In this document: positions 23,526-57,260 of the stretch, in pieces
How positions within the stretch are numbered: position 1 is the first letter of the stretch
Layout: each line of letters starts with the position of its first letter
Assembly (NCBI RefSeq): GCF_954871325.1
Contig: NC_088779.1
Coordinates: forward strand, 19,532,846 to 19,596,845
Direction: 5' to 3'
Source of the DNA: Gordionus sp. m RMFG-2023
Lineage: Eukaryota > Nematomorpha > Gordioida > Chordodea > Parachordodidae
DNA length: 64,000 nt
The notes under the pieces: model-generated
What the model was told of the DNA's origin: nothing
Database searches by the model: none
What the model saw: only the letters and a program-made list of their open reading frames with translations
Program-made: the position numbers and the translations under genes

Positions 23526-24250
23526 GATATAATTGGTTATAAAATATTAGGTTAAATACCACTTTTACATACATATTTGACAGTTATATAATATATTACA
23601 GTTAATATTTTAATAAATATTACTAATAAATGCTTTTGAAATACTATAACTATAAGTAATAAATTGCTTGCAAATATTTAACGCCATCTATTTATTTAGA
23701 AATAATTTTAAAAAATTTAACATCTTATTATTTATCCCAGAATGGATGTATCCAATTAGATAACTTTTCTTCTCTTTTTTACTTGTTTTTAGGAAAGCTA
23801 TTTTTTTCTTATTTGAAAAACAGTTTTGAGTTAAATTTTTAATACTAGTATATTTTTGATATTATTACAAACTACTACTATTTTAAGATATAATATACCA
23901 ACTAGAGATGGTGCGACAATAATATATAAAATCTTAATTTTTCTTTTATCATATCACTCTGGTTCTTATTTTATAGTTACAAAATGTTTCATTTATAGTA
24001 TAGCATCCTGTCTTGTAAATAACTTATGGCTTCAATACATTTGCATAATTTCTATTTTTAGTGTTTTTGTTTTATCAATTTATTTAGCATAATAAATTCT
24101 GATATAAGTTAATATAGTGAGTGTCATGGCTATGACTGCAAATTAACCAGCATCTATTATTTGTGTGGCTATGTAATTTAAGATTATTATTACAGCTGCT
24201 GAGAGCATATGATTGCATATTTTATAAGCAAAATGTTCAACTGTGTAGTT

Positions 24251-27200
24251 GTTTATATCAGAGTTGTACAAAAGATCTTCTTTGAAGATTTTTGAGCGAG
24301 ATCTAGCTCAAAAATTTGAGCAAGATCTTTGAAGATCGTAAAATTTGAAGATCTTTTATTTATAAAAAAATTTGAGCAACGATCTTTGAAGATCGTAATT
24401 GAAGATCTTTTATTTTTTAAAAATTTTGTGTAACGATCTTCAAAGATCTTCATGATATTTATTTTTTTACCCCTTTATCCAGATGTTTTTCAATTTTATT
24501 AATATAATATTTCTTTTATGTTTTATACCTCTCCTCCTGCCTTGATGAAAGAAAAAAATTAATTTTTTTTAAAAAAAAAATATTGACACAGCATGTTTCT
24601 AAAATTTTTGATGGCTTTATTATTAGATTGCAAAATATTAAAAAAAGAGTGCCTACAAGAATATTTTTTTTGATTGATATAAGAGTTTTTAATATTATCA
24701 TTGAAAAGTGAAATAATTTTTATTTATTTGAATTGTAAAAAAAATATTTAAAAATTTATTGAAAAGCTTCCTTTTCTTCCGAAATTTTTTAAAAAAAATA
24801 AAATTATAACTGCTTCCAATGAGAGTGTAGGTAGTGTTGCATATTATATAATAGTAAAGATGTGCTAAACCCATATTTTAAAAAAATTGGGTTTGGGCTT
24901 TGTCGGTTCTAAAAAAAAAAATTTTAAATTCCGGCCAGGTCGGGTAGTGCCTTGGAAATTTTTTAAAATAAATATAAATATATGAATAATTATAAAAAAT
25001 TAATTTTTGCTGGCTGTGCTGGTAAATTTTTTTAATCGGGTTCGAGCCGGAAAACATTTTTTAAAAATTTTGGGTTGGGCTTGAAAAATTAGGCCCTATG
25101 CAGATCACTATAATACATTATTATAATATATTTTCCTCTCGCTAATTAATAAGTAATTACTATGTTTAAGATAACACATTTGCATTTTATATATCCAGTA
25201 ATAAATTTTTATTTTATTTTTTTAAAAATTTTTAAATCAAAATATAAATCTTTTTTTTTGTGAGTTTTAAAAATAATTTCCGGTATTGAAAAAAAGGAAT
25301 AAAAAAAACAGACCGGTCTATGGGTCTTGGAAACTTTCTTAGAAAGTGTATCAGCATACCCTGGCTTAATAAATTAGTATCGCTATGCCAACTCCCCTTA
25401 CTACTAGTTCAGAATGAGGTGCTAACTTTCTTTTAATTTCATCGCTATTTTTTAATATTGATTTTTTAAATAATTTTAGAAATGTATCTATTGGACATAT
25501 ATATTTGATAACATTAGTTCCTAAATTTGATTGAGATAATTAGAATACTTTTGGATATTCGTATTATTTAATGGGGGGGGGGGGTGTGCCTATTCGAAAG
25601 TCAAAATATAGTATAATTTATAATATCAATTTATACTTTTTATCTTTTATTAATTAATAAAGTTTAATAATTATTATTAAGGATAATTTATCTTAATGAG
25701 GGTCTGAACCCCGGGTCTGGACTTCGGCTCTGAACCTCGGGTCTGGTTTTATACAACCAACCAATTAACAACACTTTAATATTAAGTAAAAGTCATGCTT
25801 TTACTATTTACAACGATATAAAATAGCAAGTTGCGATTTTAAAAATAAAAGTAAAACAAAATTAACACTTTCCCAAGATGTCTAGGAAATGTCTTAAAAA
25901 CCACCAATAAAATCAGAATGATATGATATATTTGTCATATTATATATTCTTAAAATAAGCTAAATTTAAATAAAAAAATTAAGCCCAAGCCCAGCCCAAG
26001 TCATATTGCATAAAATTTCCAAAGAACCCAAATCCGGCCTAGGCCCGCTAGAAAAAATATATTTAGGTCTATACCATATCCATGTTTCTGATATAATTAT
26101 GGGTTGTTAAATTCTAGATCCAACTAACTTGGGCTGGGCTTGGGCTTAATTTTTTTATTCAAATTTAGCTTATTTTAAGGATATATAATATGACAAATAT
26201 ATCATATCATTCTGATTTTATTGGTGGTTTTTATGACATTTCCTAGACATCTTGGGAAAGTGTTAATTTTGTTTTACTTTTATTTTTAAAATCGCAACTT
26301 GCTATTTTATATCGTTGTAAATAGTAAAAGCATGACTTTTACTTAATATTAAAGTGTTGTTAATTGGTTGATTGTATAAAACCAGACCCGAGGTTCAGAC
26401 CCGGAGTCCAGACCCGGGGTTCAGACCCGGGGTTCAGACCCTCATTAAGATAAATTATCCTTAATAATAATTATTAAACTTTATTAATTAATAAAAGATA
26501 AAAAGTATAAATTGATATTATAAATTATACTATATTTTGACTTTAGAATAGGCCCCCCCCCCATTAAATAATACGAATATCCAAAAGTATTCTAATTATC
26601 TATCAAATTTAGGAACTAATGTTATCGAATATATATGTCCAATAGATACATTTCTAAAATTATTTAAAAAATCAATATTAAAAAATAGCGATGAAATTAA
26701 AAGAAAGTTAGCACCTCATTCTGAACTAGTAGTAAGGGGAATTGGCATAGCGATACTAATTTATTAAGCCAGGGTATGCTGATACACTTTCTAAGAAAGT
26801 TTCCAAGACCCATAGACCGGTCTGTTTTTTTGATTCCTTTTTTTAAATACCGGAAATTATTTTTAAAACTCACAAAAAAAAAGATTTATATTTTGATTTA
26901 AAAATTTTAAAAAAAATGAAATAAAAATTTATTACTGGATATATAAAATGCAAATGTGTTATCTTAAACATAGTAATTACTTATTAATTAGCGAGAGGAA
27001 AATATATTATAATAATGTATTATAGTGATCTGCATAGGGCCTAATTTTTCAAGCCCAACCCAAAATTTTTAAAAAATGTTTTCCGGCTCGAACCCGATTA
27101 AAAAAAATTTTACCAGCACAGCCAGCAAAAATTAATTTTTTATAATTATTCATATATTTATATTTATTTTAAAAAATTTCCAAGGCACTACCCGACCTGG

Positions 27201-27803
27201 CCGGAATTTAAAATTTTTTTTTTTAGAACCGACAAAGCCCAAACCCAATTTTTTTAAAATATGGGTTTAGCACATCTTTACTATTATATAATATGCAACA
27301 CTACCTACACTCTCATTGGAAACAGTTATAATTTTATTTTTTTAAAAAAATTTCGGAAGAAAAGGAAGCTTTTCAATAAATTTTTAAATATTTTTTTTAC
27401 AATTCAAATAAATAAAAATTATTTCACTTTTCAATGATAATATTATATCAATCAAAAAAATATTCTTGTAGGCACTCTTTTTTTAATATTTTGCAATCTA
27501 ATAATAAAGCCATCAAAAATTTTAGAAACATGCTGTGTCAATATTTTTTTTTAAAAAAAAATTTATTTTTTTCTTTCATCAAGGCAGGAGGAGAGGTATA
27601 AAACATAAAAGAAATATTATATTAATAAAATTGAAAAACATCTGGTTAAAGGGGTAAAAAAATAAATTTTGAAGATCGTTGATCGCAGCGATCTTCAAAG
27701 ATCTACACAAAATTTTTAAAAAATAAAAGATCTTCAAATTTTACAAGATCTAGATCTTTGAAGATCTTTTTATTTTGAGCAAATGTACAACTCTGGTTTA
27801 TAT
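24251..27803. mobile_element. Giant palindromic hAT-type element (3.5 kb) with 8-bp target duplication
   Basis: The element runs 24259-27795, from CAGAGTTGTAC to GTACAACTCTG, flanked by GTTTATAT on both sides (24251-24258, 27796-27803). The left arm (24259-26000) and right arm (26128-27795) are inverted copies of each other with only scattered differences; the spacer is 127 bp. Each arm contains the same smaller insertion (about 24858-25110 and 26990-27285), a G-run near 25575 or C-run near 26555, and a GGGTCTGAACC-type tandem repeat with different copy number in the two arms. No open frame of note. A related copy at 40110-40460 shows the site without the element. Confidence 0.93.
24259..24455. 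repeat. AAGATCTTTGAAGATC-type repeats at the palindrome tip
   Basis: The self-complementary phrase GATCTTTGAAGATC or GATCTTCAAAGATC occurs several times here and again at 27675-27765. Copy number and order differ between the two tips, which is where the arms diverge most. Confidence 0.8.
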
Positions 27804-28500
27804 ATCATTAAAAATGAAAGATAATCTTTTAGAAATTTAATATCTCAGAATTTTTTTCTCAATTACTTATCTAGCTTCCATCATGTCATTTAATTGGAAG
27901 CTCTAACCACCATATAGTTTTATGATTTGGATTGGTCTTTTATATTCTCTTCTCCAAGAATTGTTGATTTGGTTGGGCCTATTTATTAGTCTATTCTATA
28001 AGACATTGTCTAAAAATGGTAACAGAGTGTTATATTATTTCTTGACCTTTTGTTAATGTAAGTTTCTAATTTTATAATATGTGGTTTTAAAAAACCATTA
28101 TCAATTGAGGCATATATATGAATTAATTAACTTTTTATCACTTGTAGTTCTTTAGAGGCAAATTTTTTTTATATCAGCAATCGAAAATATTTTATACTGT
28201 AATAAATAGATTTTATATTAAAAAATAATATTTTTAGAAATATCTTATATTGTTTTTATTATTTATATGCTAGTTTATTTTTATGCATAATATAATAAAT
28301 GACAAAATATGAAATTCAGAATAATTAATCAGAGTTAGCAAATTTTGAAAAAGTATAATATATTAATATAAAACCCGGCCGAAGACCGGGCAAAAGCGTA
28401 CCGAAGGCCCGAAAATAGGGGATATGGGGGGTGACCCCATAAAATTTTTTTAGTTGAGCCCCCTGAGATTGTAAAGGCTAGCGACGCCCCTGCTTAATAT

Positions 28501-29292
28501 ATTATCCTGTTGTAATATTCAAATAAGAAAAATGAATAAAAAAGATTTATTATTCAGATTAAATAAAGTTCAAGATTTTAAGTTTGTTGTTTAAACACTA
28601 TGTAAATGAATAGTAAAGAAAAGTATATATAATCGGGAATATTTTACTTGTAAGAGGATTATAATTATTATTTTTGCGAACTTATTTAATTTATATTAAT
28701 TTTATTTATCTTTTATTTTGATTATGTTTTCACTTTATATTTAAGTATTTAATAAAGATTTAGTATCATATTTTAGTTCTAACGTTTCATTATTTGACAT
28801 ATCCTATTCACTCTTCTAAAATAAAAGAAATGTATTTCCAACAGCACTGAGTATTATAAAACAGCTCAATTTTTTATTTTATATATAAGAAATATTAACA
28901 TATTTAAATATTCCATTATACACTGTTATGAGTATTTAATTTAACATATTAACGACTTAATTTAAACTCATGCATATATAATTATAATCTTTAGAAATGT
29001 ACAACAAAAGAAATAATTTTATTATACATGAATTGGTTTTAATTTAATCTTCAATATGTGTCATTAAATCATCACAACACTATAATTATTTATAAAAAAA
29101 ACTTTTGGGTTCTAAATTTAATAGTGGAATAATTTGCAGTCCTTTAATATTAATTTTAAAAGACAAAAAAATAATTCTGCTTACAATTAATATAACATTT
29201 TTTAATATATTATACAATATAAATATAAGATATATATTTATTATAATTACTATTGTTGTTAAAAAATGTTATTTTTTTTCATAAATTGAGAG
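28501..29292. promoter_or_regulatory. CUL1 upstream region
   Basis: About 790 bp of AT-rich DNA between the outer hAT element and the CUL1 start. No other gene is recognised. No convincing TATA or CpG cluster stands out against the AT background, so it is assigned by position only. Confidence 0.35.
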
Positions 29293-50264
<20,972 letters not shown>

Positions 50265-52652
50265 ACAAAGTTCGTCTAATTTATAAAATTAATATTGATT
50301 TAAAGTGGATAATGCATAGAACATCAAGATCCTATATGTTTATTATATATATGAATAATTGTTATATATTTTATAAGCTTATATGACATATATAATTATA
50401 TCATATAAATAATTATAATAAATTTAATTACCTTGTGCATTTCATCCGCTCCATTAAAATAATACATAATATGCAATTGAAAAAACTTCCAAGAAATATA
50501 AAATTATTGCACCCTGCTATTTTATACAAACGAGTATTTATAATATTTTTTATTGATACCTATTAAAATGTTTAAATTTGATAACTCTTAATCATTTTTT
50601 ACTTGCAAAGAGAGAGCATCCATTATAAAATAAAGTTTTTTTTAATTAAGTGCACTTCTCTTAAAATATTTTGCTATAAGTGCGAAATTTGTGTGATATC
50701 ATTATATTATTTATTCGTACATGCGCTTACATAAAATTTATTAAGTATTTCTTTCATTTTTACCCACTTTACTAATTGTCATTAAACGTTTTTATCATCT
50801 TGATATATATATATATATGTATATTTTTAAAGATTTTAATAAAATATGTATTATAAAGATTTAGAATTCTGTATCAACAATGAGGTTCTAATCATTTTTT
50901 AGGTAAAAATTATTTATGGTCTTATAATAAAGTTAAATCTTGATTATTATAATTTATAAATAAAGGACTTTTTTATCGAAATTTTCAATTGTGGAAGCAG
51001 GATTAAATTAAAATGGATATTAACAGTATTTATATTTCATTTTGTGGCCGAAAATGAGTTTTCGTTTTTTTAAATTAAGATTTTAAGCTGGGCCAGGCTC
51101 CAGCCTAAATAAATTCAGCTCGGGCTTAAAAACTAATAGGACTGAACTCAAGCCAAAAAATTGAATTTCAGTGCTCTTAAATTACTCATTGAGAGGCCTT
51201 GACGAGAGAATTATTTTTTAAAGATATTCAGCATTTTTTTTAGTCCAGGTTTAATTTATTTAAAATTTAAGACAAAATATTGTATTTAAATTAAAATTCT
51301 TTTTTTTTAAAATTGAAAACATCAATCACAAGTTATTTTTCATATGAAAATTGAATGTCGCTTGCATTAGTGCTTTATCCCTTTAAATTATACTCCAACT
51401 TGATGTAATGACAATTCCTCTTATAGCAAAGATCAGACTAATTTTTTTTTAGTTATAATTTTTTTAAGATAAATCTTAAACCACTGCTGTAAAGGTATGT
51501 TTCCCACCTTTGTCAATATTTAGCTAATTAAGATGAAAATTTTTATAAATGAAATGAAACCGATGGTAAAAATTTTGAAATCTCTAAAGATGGCAACAAA
51601 AGGAATTAGACAGATGCACTTTTAATAGTATATTTTAAATATTCAAAGTAATTTAGTTAAAAAATTTTTTAAACCTCATCTACTTAATCTGAGTCTGAAA
51701 AATCAAAAATGTTTCTATCCTAAAATAATACATTATATATTTTTTAGCGATTTTGCTATGATCCTAGATTTTTGTGTAGGGGAGACTGGGGATCTTATTA
51801 GCTTAGGTTTTTGCGAGTCTTAGGGTTTTGTTAAGTACTCAATGGTTAATTTTTTTAACAAAATATCTATAACTAAATATGCGGCTATAATTTTTTTTAA
51901 TATCGGATCACATAAATTTTATAATATGTGGTCTATACGCTCAGAAGTAACTTTTAAATGCTGCAATTTTCAAAAATTAAAAATAATAAAGGCTTTAATT
52001 ATCCAATCTTTCTTATATAAAAGATTAAACCCTATTTTACATAAAATTATTCTTTATTTGAACAAAAAATATGTTTAAACAACCAATTCATCAGGTATTA
52101 ATTTTATTGATGCTTGTTTTTTAGGGCTCGAATGCTCCATAGTCTCACCTACCGTTTTAAATGTAGCATAATGCAGGTGGGCAATTTGTGGCATTTATAC
52201 AGGGAGTCGTAGGATAGACTTATTTTTACGTAAAGAGAAGCACCAAAATATTAAAAAATTATAAATACATACCTTTCATTCCTTATTCTTATTTTAAATG
52301 ACAAAATTATAAAAGATAGAAAACATTTTGTATAAGACTATGTTATGCTATTTTATTATCGATATAATTATATAATTGATGAATATCCGTGAAAATAATC
52401 AAATTATTAATGTACTATATATTTATATATTAAAAATAAATTAATTTAGTAATATTATTAATATATTATGGAAGATTTCTAGGACGACAAATTTTTTATA
52501 ATATTAAATTATTAAAAAACTATTTAATAAATGTCGAATAATAATAATAACCTAGTGACAAAGATTAATGTATTATTTTATGGTAATAATTGAGCCTTTA
52601 AGTAAAATATTTATATTTAATTTATGTAATACGTATAATGCCTTTTGTTTTT
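50265..52652. other. Intergenic DNA between CUL1 and the TMUB-like gene
   Basis: Both genes end toward this interval, so it should hold the two 3' UTRs. GC-rich hAT-like remains lie at 51085-51180. No further gene is recognised. Confidence 0.55.
51775..52154. mobile_element. Short MITE with GGGGAGACTGGGG-type ends
   Basis: The left end GTAGGGGAGACTGGGGATC is mirrored by CTCCATAGTCTCACCTACC on the right with several differences. Length is about 380 bp, interior AT-rich. The open frame inside (51842-52078) has no family resemblance. Confidence 0.4.
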
Positions 52653-55600
52653 TCAAGTCGAAGGTTCCAAAACCGTTATGATAAGTAAAAACAGGGTTAT
52701 AACTGTGACCGAAACAAGTGAAAGGGTAAAAATAGAACTAACGTATCTAAGGTAGAGAAAGTTAAGGAACCAGGCCAAAATGAGCACCCACAGAACTATT
52801 ATAAACCAAACATTTTTCTTGCCCGTATCGTAAATAAGGGCTACAAGATTCTTGTGTCTTTGCGCCAAGGAAGAAAATATTGGGTGATGGTAGCCATGGA
52901 AAAATGATGATTTTTGAGATGATAAATAAGGCAACACGATATCCTTGACGGTTTCATCCGCTCCATTTTCTATGTCCGATATTTCTTCGTTAGATAATAG
53001 ATCGTTACTTGCTTCTTTTGGCAACAAATGGCACTGAAGAACGGATTCGGAATCGAGTTTATTAATTTCAGCAAAACGAATAGAGGGGTTCAAGATTTGG
53101 CCATGGAAAATGAGTTTTACGGTATAACATTGATTAAGTTGATGCGAGAAATAATGGCTATTTGGTATATAAAATATTATTGTAAGTTTAGGTAAATGAA
53201 ATAAGTATGTATTCGTATATTTTAAATGCATGGAATGATGGTTAATAAAGTTATCAAATTATTATTCTATCATAAAAAGAAATATGAAGCATAAAGTTAA
53301 TGATTCTTATTTATAGACAGTTTGGTTGGTATCTAGCATAAGCATATGTTTAGGTGACATCATTTTTTTCTGATGAGAAGGGAGGGTTATCTTTGATAAT
53401 TATTTTAAAAATTATCAGGGAATTTTATTTCGAGATACTATTAGCTAGTCTTTTTCATCATACTTTGAAGTATACATTTTATAATCTAAAATAGTTTTTT
53501 TTTTATAATATCCACTTAGAAATATAGTTTAAAATATTTTATCAACAAATTTACGTTTTAGGTATGTTAATTATAATTTTAACATTAGGCCATATAGGGT
53601 TAATAATGACATATTGAACTCATTTTTAGGGAAGGGTAGGGTATACCTAAAACGAATAATTCATTATTCAATTTTATTAATCTGATTCGTATTTTACGAA
53701 TAGGAATAACAAAATTATTCAATTTGAAAATTGTAATCGAATAAGGAAAATATATTCGAAATTTTTGTTGTTAAAAATTACTTTTGAAACATAACTGGTG
53801 TTACTAAATACATACGTAAAAATTATCTAGTTACAATTAAATTTCGAAAGTAACTAGTTAAATTATAAGTTACTTAATACAACATTTATATAACGAATCA
53901 TTTATTTAATATAAAAAATTAGGATATAAAAATTTTAAAATGCAGTCTGGCAGTCAGCTGTTGTGCAATCAAAATTGGGCTCTAACAATTTTTCTCTTAT
54001 TATCTGACAAATTAATTTAGATACTTTTAAATTTAATATTCTTTAAGGATTGCAGTTGAAAATGGATGATTTTAATTTATTACATATTTAATAATCTATG
54101 AATCTAATTTATCTTTGCTGATACCTGCAAAATTTGATTTTCCACCAAAGTTAATTTTGGCTTGTTTTCATTTATTTGATATGGCTGAATTTTTTTCATT
54201 ATTTATGGTTTACTCAATTTTTGATTATTAATTAGGATTTGATCTCTAAATATATATATTTTATTTTTATAAGAATATATATTTTATATTAATTCTTTAG
54301 TTATAGTTTAATTTAATATAATATTAAACAAAACAATGTTATATGTAAATCTAATTAAAATTTAGAATTATCTAAGACAATTTTTTCAGAAACATTTTTT
54401 TTGATATTTTACACAATTTTTTAAAAAAATATAGATTAAATATTTTATATAAATCTATTTTTATTTAATATTAATAGGGAAAAATATATTTACTAGATTA
54501 TTACAACTCAAATTTTATTTTTCAATTTTAAAATTTAATAAATATATCCCCAAAAGAGGGCTTTAATTTTATTAAAATGAATTATGAAAAAGGGAAACTA
54601 ACTATAAAGGCAGACAATAATAATTTAACATTTTGATGAAATTATTGCAATATTTATTTCCCCCTTAAAGCTAGATATTAGTTCAAGATTGTGGAAGATA
54701 TTTATCTCATGCAAAGAAATATATAAATCCTTGTTTAGCCATGACACCCATTAATTATTAAAACAATATAAATATAAATTTGCTATAAATTAATTTTTTA
54801 AGATTATTTTATAATATACTTTTATGCAACAATGCCACACAAAATTATTTAAAGAAAATAATTTTATTTAGAATTTTTAAAAACAATTTAATGAGAATTT
54901 GCTAGAAAGAACAATAAGAATAGGGATATTGACATTATTTTTGATATGAAGTTCAAAATAAATGAGAACAAAATATAAAAACAACATTTTAATAATATGA
55001 GTTTCTGATTGAAAAAGGCAAATCTTGTATATAATAATTAAAAAATGTATCTTTATACAGATATTTTTTTTTACAAATCTAACAGTGTATAGATCCATTA
55101 TAGACTATGTATCTGTATTTAAATTTATTTAAAAAACATCTTTTAATAACTGCTATTTATATTTAAATGCATTTTTATTTTGTATTTCTTTTATATTTAA
55201 AATTTGCCTCCCTGTATATAAAAATTAGATATAGAATATAAAAACATAATGGCTGGAAAATTTGTAAAAAAATTTTAACGATTAGGTTATTACAGATCTA
55301 TAGTTCGGATTCATTTATAAATTTTAAAATAATACTGCCGGAAAGGGGCAGGAGTTTAAATGCCTGATTGATATAATCTTAAATATGCCAATGACTTGAT
55401 ATCAATTTAAAAAATTATTGGTAATTCAACTTGAAACCTCTAAAAGATTCAAAATATCTAATTTAATTTAAAAGTTGTAATCATTAAGATATATAATTTT
55501 AATTAAACTAGTATATTTGTTATATTTATAAAATATACTTTTGAAAATGAGATACTGTTTCATCTGAATCAACATACACTTTTTCAGAAGAATCATCATA

Positions 55601-55947
55601 GAATTTTAAAAACAGCGGTATTGAATATTTTGGTATATCCTTCCTATTGATATTTGTATCTTTATTATTCTGAGCTAAAAAAGAAAAAGTAAGTTAAATA
55701 AGCTCATTAATATTTTACTTATGTAGTAATCATTTTTATTGTGGCATGAATATTCATATATATTTTCACTGTTTAGTGAAGAAGTTGAAGGGATTTCTCC
55801 ACTAATCTCGTGAGGCACATAGGATTGAGGAATTCTAACAGCTACAAAAGTAGATTTCCATGCAAACCTTAATAATAGAATAATGAGTAAAGTAATGAAT
55901 AAACATAGATAATCTTCGACTGTGGCATTATATAAAAGTTCAAACAT
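52653..55947 (-). CDS. TMUB-type transmembrane ubiquitin-like protein (3 exons)
   Basis: Exons on the - strand: 55947-55719, 55674-55539 and 53157-52653 (870 nt, 289 aa, GT-AG introns of 44 bp and 2.4 kb, phases consistent). Exon 1 gives a short N-terminus and one membrane helix (about residues 12-28, ending in AWKST, where human TMUB1 has AWVST). Exon 2 gives an acidic/polar linker and the first ubiquitin-fold strands (IPLFLKFYDDSSEKVYV; human LVLRLKFLNDSEQV). Exon 3 completes the fold (VKLIFHGQIL ... VLQCHLLP; human VRLIYQGQLL ... VLHCHV) and ends in two membrane helices (about 238-258 and 264-284; SLVSVTV matches SLVGVTV of TMUB2). TMUB proteins act in membranes, including endoplasmic reticulum quality control. 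The frame stays open upstream to a Met at 56061; I prefer the Met at 55947 because it matches the family's short N-terminus. TMUB1 and TMUB2 orthologs cannot be told apart here. Confidence 0.87.
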
Positions 55948-56826
55948 TTGTGTAAAACAAATTGGATAGAAAATATATTGGCTCGTATACTCTACATTAC
56001 CTCGGTTAGTAAATAGCACTATTGAGAATTTTTTTTTAGGTATGACATGATAATTACTCATTTAAAATAACACATAACCCTAGCCCATATATGTGATAAT
56101 TAATCGGATATATATGTTCAAAAAAACACTTGTAGCAGCAAAAAATTTCTATTTTTAGGGTGGTAAAAGTGAAGTTATTTTTTTGGGTTGTCAGTACTCA
56201 GTATCAAGATAAAAGATGCCTTTCATTAAAAACCTACCACGTGCAAAAGGAGAGGGGGCGTGGGTTTCAGGAATAGACAATTTTAGGGGCCACTAAATTT
56301 TATAATTTTGCTCAATTATTTTATGTCTCTTGAAAACAAAGGAATATTTTAAGACATTTTTCTTTTTTTGTAAAAAATCCAAGTATGAATTTTGGGAAAG
56401 GTTTTGGCATTTCTAGCCATATGTATTATAACAAAATATTTAATTCAATTTTTAGTAAAAAAACTTCATTTATTTTTTATTGAAATTTTCTTTTTTTTGT
56501 ATTTATAAATAATCTTGCGAAGAAACTGTAGATAATTGGTAAGTAAAGATTAATAATTTATTTTTTTAAACCGATTTCTATTAACTGCCTATTTTGGTAG
56601 TAGCTGTAATAGCTATGAGTCACTTTTTAGATATTCTGATTAATCTATTATAAAATAAAAAAGTTTGCTCTATAGTCTTAGTTTAATACATATATCTTTA
56701 ATTGGGGTAAACTTTTAATCATTTTAAAACTTGATCAAGTTGTTTTTTTAATTAAGATTTAGAATCGACTATTAAGGGTTTAATTTGATGTATATTATAT
56801 AAAATGCAAGTTTCAGACCTTTGATC
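55948..56826. other. Upstream of the TMUB-like gene; no gene seen
   Basis: AT-rich apart from a short GC-richer patch at 56235-56285. It should contain the promoter of the - strand TMUB-like gene. Nothing specific is recognisable. Confidence 0.4.
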
Positions 56827-56830
56827 CTAA

Positions 56831-57088
56831 ATGCAATACAGAGATATTTCATTGGCCAAAATAATAATTTCCATTTTTGGTAACTCTTGCCATCTGGTTT
56901 TATATATTAACACCAATTGGTTAAATAAGACATTCCCAAATATATCAATTGTATTAAAGATTATCTTAATCATAATTACCGTGGCATCCGCAGAATGCAG
57001 CTTCTCAAAGCTCAAATTAATTAAAACTTATCTACGAGGCTGTATTTCACAATACCGATATGCTAATCTCTCTTTAATTTCAATGTAA
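56831..57088 (+). pseudogene. hAT transposase C-terminal remnant
   Basis: The frame contains VASAECSFSKLKLIKTYLRG and then SQYRYANLSLISM, matching the hATC motif SVASAERSFSKLKLIKTYLR of zinc-finger-containing hAT transposases. Nothing upstream of about 56830 completes it. The MITE at 57269 is separate. Confidence 0.85.
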
Positions 57089-57260
57089 AATGATATTGCC
57101 TGATCAGTAGATTTTACCGACATAATACCGTTTTGCAAATAAAAAGGGGAGGAGTATAAATAAAATCGCAATATTTTAGTCTTTGATTATATTCATTTTT
57201 ATAATGTGCACTATTTATGATTAAAATTTAATAAAATTATGCTTTTAATTCTCACTATGT

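Larger units (their letters stand above)
20922..28500. mobile_element. Outer hAT-type element carrying two nested hAT insertions
   Basis: The element runs 20930-28492, from CAGTGGCGCCGCTAGG to GGCTAGCGACGCCCCTG, with flanks ATTAATAC (20922-20929) and CTTAATAT (28493-28500) agreeing at six of eight positions. Its interior matches the element at 12892-14047 and, on the right, the copy at 40110-40516. Without the two insertions (21519-23517 and 24259-27795, plus duplications) it would be about 2.0 kb. No transposase of its own is recognised. Confidence 0.7.

Noticed and set aside
24259-27795. CRISPR-like or viral inverted structure
   Set aside because: There are no spaced direct repeats and no viral gene; the 8-bp duplication and hAT ends explain it as a transposon.
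51842-52078. 78-residue + strand frame
   Set aside because: It is AT-rich, lysine/isoleucine/phenylalanine-biased, lies within a MITE-like unit and has no family match.
52440-55540. Operon-like pairing of CUL1 and the TMUB-like gene as a ubiquitin module
   Set aside because: The genes are convergent, have separate introns and are separated by 2.4 kb; neighbourhood alone is not evidence of joint function.
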